This document shows, piece by piece, positions 28,376 through 38,196 of a DNA stretch of 64,000 nucleotides. The notes under the pieces were generated by a model. The model was given only the letters and a program-made list of their open reading frames with translations, had not been told where the DNA came from and did not search any database. The stretch comes from Onchocerca volvulus. Taxonomy: Eukaryota > Nematoda > Chromadorea > Rhabditida > Onchocercidae. A program made the position numbers and the translations under genes. Within the stretch, counting starts at the first letter, position 1. Each line of letters starts with the position of its first letter. The stretch covers positions 11,897,208-11,961,207 of the forward strand of contig HG738138.1 of NCBI GenBank assembly GCA_000499405.2, in the 5' to 3' direction.

Positions 28376-31112
28376 AAGATGCATACCAATAAAGCAGGAT
28401 GCCGAAGAAATAATACTCTTTTCAAGTAGACAAACAAACAAATGTTTGTGGATGTTTACAAGTGACGATGCTCAACACTGCCTCATTAACTATATGTTAA
28501 TCTTCCGATGTATGCGTTATTGTCTTGTATCTCTTTACTAGCAGTAACATTTAATAATTATATTGTTATAACAATATTATTTTTTGAATTTTTAAACTAG
28601 CTAATTTAGTCCAAGACTTTTTAAACTAATTTCAAAATTTGATTCGCTTAACCACTGTAGGCTAGTATCATAAAATCGGTTACAAATCACATGTGAATTG
28701 AAATACGCTCTTTTTCACTTCCCATGATGGTCACACTTCCCAAAACTGCTGAAAAAATATTAAATTGTGTCACTAAGAAGTATAGTTTGATACGGATGGC
28801 CTGTATTAATTCTTGCTTTAGCTGCTATCAGCAGAACTATGATGACAATGAAGTGAAATAAAAATTAAGAAATGCTCCTTTAATCAAGTCATTTGACAAA
28901 ACTTTTCAATATCTAAATTTTGATTATAATCCCACTAGTACTTTAATTTCATAAATCTTAGCCATCTATTTTCACATAATACATTTTGATTATATTCCAT
29001 CCTTCTTCCCTATCAAATAAAACAGGAGAAATTTACTTCAAAATCTCGCTCTATATTTTGTTCAAGTAAACATTGTTCCGATTTTTCAAAAAATCAAAAT
29101 GTTTCTGTCTTGCCATCTATACTTTAAATCATCGTGACAGAAAATGTTGTTGATAAATTCTTATCTAAATTTTTAGGTAAGAATTTATCAACAACATTTT
29201 CATGCTTTTCGAATTATCTTCCAAAAAATTTTTGAATACTTGATCACGATTCTCTTCGTCCGTATGATTTGAGATATTGATGTTGATAATGTTCAAAATC
29301 CTAAGCGAATAATAACGCCCATAATTTTAACGATAATGACTACATATAAAACTTGAAACTTGCTTATCAATATACAATTTAAGCTGATGCCAATGCAAGA
29401 CCATCTTACACTTACGATGAATGGATTTTTGGGTTCTTGATGAATCGTCCATTAAAATTACTACATCGCTATCTCTTCCGAGAACTTGCGATGCTTAAAG
29501 AATACCAGAAATAGTGTATGCTTTATCTAATATGCCCGCTTCTAATGGACAATAATACACAGCTGACGCCCCGTAGATCCGGTTAATTTCCTCAACATTC
29601 TCTTTCCATTCCATTTTCTATTAGATTATATACATGTTGTAACTAAGCTTGGGTCTATCTCTCACAATAGAACTCTTTATGTGGCCATGAATAGAATTAA
29701 TCGATTTCGTTAGTTACCATGCATATATTCTCCTTTTATTATTTATATATCATTTTCAATGACATTTTAAATCCAGAAATTAGCAGATCATATTCTATCT
29801 GTGCTCATATTACTTAGAATACCGAACTTATAACCTTAATTATAATTTTAGACTAAAGAAAAAAAAACTAGCACCAAAATTGCCTCTCGAATTAATATCA
29901 CGATATAAACATATACGATATACACAAACTAGTTTCATGCTCGCAATGTCCGTGAAATTTTCACCCGTTAATTAAACTGGAACATGAAAGGACTTACATC
30001 ATCTAATCTTTTTCCTTCTGAGAAATGATACCAAATATAATTTCATACCCTCGTTCATGTATATGTCCAAATATGTTAAGATGAGAAATTCCTCACATAT
30101 TATAACAGATATTTGTTTAACTTATAACAACCTCTCTTACTACAGCGAAGAAAAAAAAAATCTCTTTTCCCAACTTCCTGGAATCATTTAAATCTCTCAA
30201 GTGCTAAGTAATTATGTTTTTGATTATCATAAGAAAGGATCAGGAAAAAATTTTATTCTCATAAATCTTTGGAGGAGCACCGTGCTCCAGTATTAATTTC
30301 TTCTATTACACGACTATCTTTTTTTTTTTTTTTTTTTATAATAGCTCAAGTCCTTTCCCACTATTTTATGAAAAAATCTGACATATGGAAACAAATTATG
30401 CCAAATTCAGGTCGAATAAAAAGCACTTTCGAACCATCTCTTGCCAATTTCCATATCTCCATTCCATCAAGTATAGCTTAATAAGCACTTTAATAAATCC
30501 TCCGATCCTTGCGCACCCTATATATACCACTTATGACTGTTATTCGAAATTATCCTAGTCTCAATAATGGGAATATTTGGCACTGCTTCCTCTTTTTTCT
30601 TATGAAGAATTTTTATCATTCATTTTTGACAAGAAACGTTCACACTTTTATATCGTTCGGTTTTTGGTTTCTGATAAATTAAATACTTCAGGATTTGTAG
30701 AAAATCAGAGCATTTCGGAGGAGCGCCAGGCCGCTGAAGAGGCCATTGAGGAGAACGAAGAAGAGCGCATTCCTCACGAATCATTCTATTCAGGAATATT
30801 AGAAGAAACTTTCCTTCCCGAAAAATTCATTTCTAACGATAGTAATACACGATTTATTTCTTCTTCAAAATCACCGACGAGGATGAGTGTCACACCAAGT
30901 AAGCTGGCCAATGTTTCATTGCATTCCAAGATACAGTAAATAAGTGATTTTAATATGAATAATGATCGATATCGAAGACAAGACATTTTTCAATCTTTAA
31001 ACTAAATATTATAATGGAATCCTATCAATATTTTCATAATTAATACGGCACTATGGTAACATCACTATTCTAATATCAACAGTGAATTCAAAAATTTAAG
31101 CCCATAAATATA

Positions 31113-31177
<65 letters not shown>

Positions 31178-33157
31178 AAATCCAAAGACTTAAATCTAGT
31201 GAATAAAAAGTATTTAGACTCCAAAATTCAATGTATTTACGAAAAATTAAATAGCACTGTATTTTAAATTCATATGACCGACTGTTAATGAATATATCAA
31301 CAATATCTTATTATTGATCTATTTTCTTGATCTAAAGTTTTATCCTATCTATCCTTAAAATAATCCATGCAAAATGTCACATCATAATAAAATGGATAAT
31401 AACCAAGAGTATTTTCTGAATATTTAGATTTTAAAAAAGAAAAAAATTTTGAAGTGAGGATTTGGAAAAATCTATTTGTACTTGCAGATCGCTATTTGCG
31501 TGGTTGCATCGACGTATTTCTCTTCATTCTATGCTTGGCACTTATAATTTTACAATTTGGCCTTCTAGACTTCTATTACTTAACTGTTCTAAAGGACAAC
31601 ATCTGGTATACCTGGATAGGAGCCGATTCACTCGTCATTGTTATCCTTATATGGCTCCTAGTCATAGTGGTACGAAACAATCACCAACATATGGAAGATG
31701 CTTGTTCTGCAGGTTAGAAACTTGTAGTTTCAATCAGTCAATACCACTGCGATACTTAATAAGATTCTTAGTGTGAATTATTATAATGACGAATCAAATC
31801 ACTAATTCAAAATGTACTGCAGATGCTAAAGTAAAATACACATGGATTGGATGGTTTTTTTATTCAGTTGTTCTGGCTGGAAAAGTGGCCGTTTGCTTCC
31901 GTCTTTTCTATACTCAAGTACATAATTATTATTAATTTGATAATCACTGAAAGCTTAGATTTATAAAATCTAATCAAAGTATTCTCAAAAACTGATTTTA
32001 ATCTAAAAGACCAAATTTTTAATTTGATCTATATTTCAGTTGCCACCAGTTAAAACCGATTCACATGATAAAATTCTGGATGATCATCTGTTCCGTTTGG
32101 GTTTATCACTTAGTGCACCCATTTTCATACTACTACTTGAGTCGCATCATTACACTACAGTTAACAGTAACCGACAGTTATACTTGATTTACCTTATGAC
32201 CAGCATAACTTTTGACCTGATTGATACCGTCTGCTTTCTCGACTTGCTCTGGCAATCTTTTGTAAGTTTTTTGCGTTCAAAAGCCTCCGCTTACAATTTT
32301 TATTCGACTTGATAACTACTAATCCTGACCAAATAATCACTAGATAAAGTCTAATTCCTAAAGTCGATTCGTTTTTTCCTCAGTTACATGAATCATTAAG
32401 TTAAGTATATTATTTAAAAAAAATATGCCAATTAATATGACAGACTGATCAATCTAGAAAAATGCAAAAGACTTCTCAAACTGCAATTGGATTAACCTAA
32501 TTTCAAATAATTTAGAAAAACAGTTGGGATCTGCCATTCTGGCTTGATCTAACCATTCTTCTACTCGCATGCATCAATCTGATTTTGCCAGTTTTCACAC
32601 TGATACGCCTACGCTTTGGACGCCGCCTTCCACGTTTTGCACTTTTCAGCGAAAAGATCTGGTCGCTCATCTATGTCCTAATGGTAAAACTTTTGCTAAA
32701 ATTGCGTAGTCTATTCTGAATTTAATTCCATTAAAAATTCATAAAATATAAAAAACAAGTCGATCTAACTTGAATAAAATTAAGAAATTAAAATCTTTGA
32801 AGAACTTCCAAATTTACAGGTAAACGCACCATATCTTGGGATCCGCATCTATCTTTACGTGCTATTAGAAATATCAACACATGGGAAACATTATGATGCA
32901 AGTATCCTGATGATCAAGAACGTTGCAATGATTTACTTAGCAGTCAGGGATGTATGGACTCGTTTGCAGTATTGGCGACATAAGAAAAATATTAGTGGCT
33001 CTCGAGGAGAGCTTACTGCCCCTGGTGCAATTAATGATGATGATAATTGAGAAATTTTGTTTTCCAACCTCAGTCATTTCTCATTTTTATTTTTTGATCA
33101 TACATGCTAATGAAAGCTATTCAGGATCAAGAATAACAATATAATAACATTTTTGTT

Positions 33158-33198
<41 letters not shown>

Positions 33199-34885
33199 AT
33201 TATATATATATATATATATATATAATAAAAAAGTTCCACTAATGAAAAAATCCTGAACAGCCTTGGATTGTAATAAAAGCCAGAATATATAGTGTCATTT
33301 TTTTTTCTCGCTATTAATTAAAAAATACCTCGAAAAGATACTCGAAATGAATGACTCAGCACTAAAGGATCAAATTCATACCACTGCTTATCTTTTTCCT
33401 ACCAGTATTTGCACTACTACTATCATCACAATATTCTTATTGCTTACAACTTCGCCTCTTCCATGAAATGTACAGATAAAATAATGAAAAAAATATTGCC
33501 TTTTACACAATTTATCAAATCCTCGAAATACTGCGCTAGATAATATCTCAACAAGCCTTAACTGCAAAAAGCATCTATCAATTGATTCCAAGTCTTCATC
33601 TACCAGAGCTAGTGATACCAAAACGATAACTAGATCCATCACCCCCGGAAACCTTCACCATGCAGCAAGTCTTAACGCTTAAAATAATTTTGACCTTTTC
33701 AAACCCATGTTCCAATTCACAGTACTTCATCTTTATGCCATCTGTATCCACTTTCAAAACTCTCAGCAGGCTTATGTACGTACCTGATAAGTCGCACATT
33801 TCTTTCTTCCAGTGTCCTGAAGAAAGAGTCCTACAGCTTATACACACCGATCTATTTAAAAAAGAATTTTTTCCAGCAAATTTGAACTTGGAAAATTATG
33901 ACTAACATATTCCTGAAAATCGAGAAAGCGAGCAGTCAAAGACGGAAGCGCATACTGTTTTCGCCTTCTTTGTAACCACAGATCAAGTTCAACCACTGTT
34001 CGGATATATTTTTCGAGTTCAATCCTTCTTTCATCCAGAAATTCCAAATCCTGAAAAACTGAACATATATGCCTTCTACAATGAACAGTTGAATACAAAT
34101 ATAAGAGAAATTCAGTGAAAATGCTGTTGATGCTATAATCTTATGGATGTTTAATTTTCTGCTTTGAAAATCAGGAATTGATCTTCAGAAATGCAAAGAT
34201 AAGGATGAAATTAATGCACGCATACACTGCGAGTATTCGTAAAGGGAAAATAGGATGATGAAGAAGTCTCACCAAATTTCCAACTAATTTTTTTGGTGGA
34301 AGAAACGACTTTTTGCGATCTTCAAATCGTTGCAAATCAAATGCTACGAAATCGCTGTAACGCCTTTCTACCGTCCAGACGGTGGAATCGATCGCCACTT
34401 TAATAATGTAAACCTGCAAAACTGGGTGGTGAATTTTTCGAACCTGTATAACATATCGTTATTTAGAAATGCTATTGATTTGCACAGAATCAAGTACTAT
34501 TGATATGATCATTAATTTTTTTTTAGAAAAAACTAGCAGTTTAATGATTCCATAAAATATAATAATCATATAAATTTGAAAGTTTCAAAAGTCTAAAACT
34601 GAACTTTTTATTAATCATAATAAAAAATACGTGAAGTCTAGATGTATGACTTTTCGTCTGAATTCTTTTGGGCCAACAATTTCTATCTAAAATTTCTGTC
34701 TAGACCAACAAGTTCTATTTAAAATAATCGTTTTTCTTGAGTAATGATAAGTTCGATTTGTATTTTTTTTCGATAGAAATTATATTTACCGTGTATTTTC
34801 CATCTTTAATTTTGTAATGTGGTATCGAAATCATTGAATTTCCATCCAAACGTGGAGCTATATTATCCAAATCGAGAAGAGCCAT
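20134..34885 (-). CDS. nisch: Nischarin-like PX plus leucine-rich-repeat protein (complete, 472 residues)
   Basis: Nischarin (IRAS) is a cytosolic/endosomal scaffold known in vertebrates to bind integrin alpha5, PAK and Rac and to restrain migration. Ten exons in order: 34790-34885, 34273-34413, 33907-34050, 22290-22449, 21923-22080, 21697-21792, 21446-21559, 21028-21226, 20681-20868, 20134-20256; total 1,419 bases including stop. The start ATG is 34883-34885. Residues about 25-127 are a PX domain (YTVYIIKV, WTVERRYSDF, LPPKKLVGNL). Residues 128-283 carry nischarin-type linker blocks (PIELYAITERMKLAEPT, VEFLHNVRNLKIRG, IHDLHSVRNTC). Residues about 284-415 are LRRs (PSLEEIDFSFNEL, MLTELNLSYNAIENL, VKRLYLAGNKISSLNG, LEFLDLTDN). 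These are followed by HFGERATEV and RKPDQREADTISVRLALRK, which match the post-LRR cap of nischarin. It ends there, so it lacks the long C-terminal half of human nischarin. Intron 3 is 11.4 kb and hosts a gene on the other strand. Intron 4 needs a GC donor. Confidence 0.92.
23411..23453. repeat. (AT)n microsatellite
   Basis: A run of about 21 AT units inside the large nischarin intron. Confidence 0.9.
24717..24786. repeat. (AAAT)n plus (AT)n compound microsatellite
   Basis: AAAT units run into about 25 AT units, inside the large nischarin intron. Confidence 0.9.
28290..28371. repeat. (CA)n and (TA)n compound microsatellite
   Basis: A CA run near 28290-28310, degenerate spacer, then about 18 TA units from 28336. 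Open readings across it are repeat artefacts. Confidence 0.9.
29140..29201. repeat. 62-bp near-perfect palindrome (30-bp stem, 2-base loop)
   Basis: The left arm 29140-29169 is the reverse complement of 29172-29201 apart from one T-G wobble near the centre; the loop is TT at 29170-29171. It lies in the large nischarin intron, about 1.5 kb upstream of the TMEM121-like exon 1. The arm sequence is mixed, not a simple repeat. Confidence 0.9.
30692..33050 (+). CDS. TMEM121-family (hole-like) multi-pass membrane protein, nested antisense in the nischarin gene
   Basis: Exons: about 30692-30898 (5' limit uncertain), 31488-31712, 31823-31917, 32040-32261, 32516-32683, 32820-33050; all phases agree, ending in TGA at 33048-33050. 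From RYLRGCIDVFLF on, the protein has about 312 residues with six to seven membrane helices (DVFLFILCLALIILQFGLLD, ADSLVIVILIWLLVIVV, IGWFFYSVVLAGKVAV, SLSAPIFILLLE, LDLTILLLACINLILPVF). It ends in a conserved-looking block, MIKNVAMIYLAVRDVW, and a short basic tail. Length and hydrophobic layout match the CECR6/TMEM121 family, whose function is poorly known. Exon 1 adds a Glu-rich N-terminus (RQAAEEAIEENEEER); no ATG starts it, so either another exon lies upstream (acceptor at 30690-30691 or 30699-30700) or translation starts at the in-frame ATG 30883-30885. All coding sequence sits inside one nischarin intron. Family assignment is by pattern, not by search. Confidence 0.8.
31115..31175 (+). 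repeat. A61 run directly after a TAAT motif
   Basis: 61 consecutive A between coding exons 1 and 2 of the TMEM121-like gene. The preceding bases (ATATAAT) merge with the A run to form an AATAAA, as at a retroposed 3' end; slippage of a chance A tract is equally possible. Confidence 0.85.
33165..33226. repeat. (TA)n - TTTTATTA - (TA)n block
   Basis: Two TA arrays separated by a few bases, just 3' of the TMEM121-like gene. It is self-complementary and may form a cruciform, and contains AATAAA at its 3' edge. Confidence 0.9.
33272..33277 (+). terminator. Possible poly(A) signal of the TMEM121-like gene
   Basis: AATAAA about 220 bases after the stop codon. Another candidate lies just after the TA repeat near 33,225. 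Either could be used. Confidence 0.35.
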
Positions 34886-35852
34886 GCTGTAATCGATATT
34901 CCTATTAATTATGGAATAAAATGATTATTAAAACACTACAAGCGATTGGCTGTACTATAGAAACTCATAGTCTAATTCGATATATAGGGTTATTGTTGAA
35001 CAGACAAAAGGTTCTTTTATCACAATTTTTTTGTTTTTAAAGAGAGGAATTCTGGCAAATCTTGAAATTACTTCTATAGCATCTGATTCGCTAAATATGA
35101 AAGCTAATCCACTAAATCGAAATCGATAGCAAATATGAATTAAATCTATCTCAATTTTAAGGGGATCTTTACAGCTGGAATGCGGATAAAACGCTGATTC
35201 TTATAAGTATTATAACAAATTTCAGAGTACTGCCAACCTGAATACGACTTTAGAATTCACATAATTACAGGTAACTGAATTCTCGAATGATACCTGAAAA
35301 ACGCCGCTATAAATAGCTTACTTCTTGGAAAAACTCACAAGAACAACGAAATGAAGTTTGTCCTTAAGTAAAGGGCACGACAGATACGTTCTGGAAATGG
35401 CGTCGTCCCAAAAATACCGGAGAAATATCCAATACACGTGCTCGATAGAAGAATGTAGGATACAGAATCAATAAATTCCTAATTAAGTGAATTTAGTAAA
35501 ATTACAATTCAACAACAGGATGATGAAGATATCTATCATTTTTTCTGGATGAAGAGACTGATTGCAAATCAAAAAATCGAAAGAAATCGTCATAATATTA
35601 ATTTGTTTTTTTGGCACTTCGCATTGGTGATAAGATAATCATTAATTAATGTTCTCATGTATTTCTGATACTGTAATGGGTATGCCATAACAGGAACTCC
35701 GGAAATCATGCTGACTATTATCGTCTCTTTAATTATAGAGTTATTCTGAATTACTATTCTGAGAGCAGAAAATGGTTATTTGCAGGTTTTCTTGATAAGA
35801 AGAATCATTCATCACAATATTTATCATTCCTCCTAAATCGTATGATGTTTTA

Positions 35853-36448
35853 ACTAATCTATTATACTGAAATCTCACTGCCAGAAACAAAAACCCTTCA
35901 CTCCTTCCCGATAAAAAAACCAGCCGGAATATCCAGATTCAACCACAATACATGCAAGATTCAGATCCACGAATTTTTATACGGTATTCGGTCTACAGAG
36001 GATATCAAAGCGTTATGTGAAACCGATGCATTTTGCGCTGTTTTGGATGGGTTGCAATGCAAATCAGAAAACCATGACGAGTGGATCCCATAGGAACCCA
36101 GTATGTATGCCGAAATGGTCTCACTCCAGGAGTGACAAAGTTCGGGTAATTTAGGACTGGCAGAAATCAGATGGTGTTGGAAAATGTTTAGGACTTTATG
36201 GAGATCTCGAAGATACTATTATATTTCATGCCGATAAAAGTCAAATGATCAGAATTTGCAAAAATCAATAGATTAGACGGAGTGATAGAGTCATACGTAT
36301 TTCTGCAAGATTTCAATTTTGGCTGAATGATAGTGTTATCAAATCCGATAATCAATTAATTCAAGATTTGAAATCATACATGATTTTACCCATTGATATT
36401 ACAGTTAATCTCACTTATTCTTACCGAAATATTTGGGAAAAGAAATAA
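35853..36448 (+). pseudogene. Coding-like island with frame breaks, family unknown
   Basis: The plus strand carries an open reading of more than 70 codons ending in TAG at 36091-36093, with cysteine-bearing blocks such as NHNTCKIQIHEFLYGIRS and ALCETDAFCAVLDGLQC. A second frame continues from about 36078 with PIGTQYVCRNGLTPG. A third runs from 36158 to TAA at 36446-36448 and includes VGKCLGLYGDLEDTII and RISARFQFWLND, with one in-frame TAG at 36269-36271. Composition is richer in G/C and in varied residues than the flanks. No splice sites join the three frames cleanly. I infer a decayed gene or retrocopy; an intact gene with short exons is possible. I do not recognise the family. Confidence 0.4.
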
Positions 36449-38181
36449 TCCGCTAAAAATTTAATTAATGGTTATAAAATTATGACTTAAACAATTATTA
36501 GATAAAAATGGCGAAAGTAATAACAGGAATGGATAAAATTGCTTAAAAGAAATTTAAATAGTGCAATTTTTGATTTTGATTATTTCAACTAATTAAATAG
36601 CAAGTTTAAAAAAAAAAACGAAATTTTCATCCAACATTTTGCCCGTTGTTCATTGCAATCAATTTTTCAATTTCATGATATTATAGTAAAGTATTTGCAA
36701 GTATCGCATTTCCACATCATTTTTAACTTATCATCGAATTGTTTTCCTTTTTTTTATTTATCGCAAAATTGATAAAATTTGAAGTGATTAAATAAATCTC
36801 AAAGTATTCTGTTATGCGATTTTTCAATTCCACAGAAGAAATGGTTGCAGATTAATTTAATATGTTCAAATCCTCTTTTTTTTTTTTTTTTGAACATATC
36901 AGATGCATAAAATTTATATCTAAAGGATGCTATTTATATTTAATAATACAGAAAAAAAAAGACAAAATGAAACCGAAAATTTCATAATTTATTCACAAAA
37001 GATAAAAGTGGATATATTGCAATAAAATTAATTATATTATCTTTGATTCAAATAATGAAAACGTTTTTTTATCTCGTTCTTATTTCCCCAAACTTCTTTA
37101 AATTTTGAATCCTGGACAATATCGAAATGTTCAAGAGGTGAAAGGTTTTTATCGTCTAAAAATTTGCAGAAAGCAATATTATTCAATTTCTTTTCTAATT
37201 AACAATAAATCAATTATACCTTCTAAATCTTTTCCTAATGATATTCGTAGTTTTGAATTTTTTGGATCAAATTTATTCATGATATATACAGCAAAATGCT
37301 AATTCTCATATCGATTCAATTATTGATTTCCAAATATTTGATCACATTCACATAATGTTTCACAATTGTTAGCATATTTCAAAACATTTACAATTTTGAA
37401 AGAATAATTTGCTAGTAATTTTAAATATGAAATGATTATCAACTCAATAGCATATAGTAACTTGCTTATGATATGACTTTACATGATAATGATTGAAATT
37501 TACAATTGTAGACAAACAGATATTGTGATGTATGATTTGATATGATATATAAATATATGCTTAGCTGATTTATGTAATTAAATTGTGAAAGATTTTATCA
37601 GTTGTACAAGTAATCTATTAACATTCAGAAATATCAGAATGATAAGATGAGACGGAAGTAGATAAACTGATAAATCAATTAGCCAAGCATTGCAGCTGTT
37701 ATACTGCAATTGAATAGTGATCATCTTTCAAGAGATTTATATATATATGCATCACCAAGTGCACTGATAAAGTTATCTTTTCATATAAATATATGAGAGC
37801 ATCCATAGAGATAATACCCGTGTATTATGAACTAAAGAAAGCTAAATATACAATGACAACGATTAATTTTATAATCAGAGAAATACCAAAATCATTTAAT
37901 CACAGAATTAATGCATCATTTATCATTGGAAACGGATTATAAGCATATTAGCTAATCATTATTCGCTTGATGGAGATTTTGAAATTAATTAGATTTCAGC
38001 GACATATATTCCAAATGAAATAACTACCAGCGGGCTAAATTCAATTTTAGTCCATTTCATAGTTTTTCATTTATTTTTGGACATTAAATTTTGAAATAAA
38101 GCAAGACATCCTTTTCTGAACTTGATTTCAAACATTTTAATACTTAATATTTAAGGATTAGCATTTCATGTGACTGGTAAT

Positions 38182-38187
38182 TTTATT
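38182..38187 (-). terminator. Poly(A) signal of the EGF-ligand candidate
   Basis: TTTATT on the plus strand reads AATAAA on the transcript strand, about 10 bases after the TGA stop at 38197-38199. This would give a very short 3' UTR, which is normal in nematodes. Confidence 0.5.
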
Positions 38188-38196
38188 TTTTCTTTT

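Larger units (their letters stand above)
22450..33906 (-). other. 11.4-kb intron 3 of the nischarin-like gene
   Basis: It runs from the GTTAGT donor just below 33907 to the TTTTCAG acceptor at 22450-22452, phase 0 on both sides. It holds the nested plus-strand TMEM121-like gene, the 62-bp palindrome and several microsatellites. From 22,500 to 30,500 I see no supported exon; this stretch presumably includes the missing 5' end and promoter of the nested gene. Confidence 0.8.

Noticed and set aside
29557..29585. CCCCGTAGATCCGG string resembling the miR-100 family
   Set aside because: The seed differs from the family seed and neither flank can fold back to form a hairpin.
33596..33847. 83-codon minus-strand reading in nischarin intron 3
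   Set aside because: The opposite strand is equally open and no family is recognisable; only the embedded 33-base candidate cassette has splice signals on both sides.
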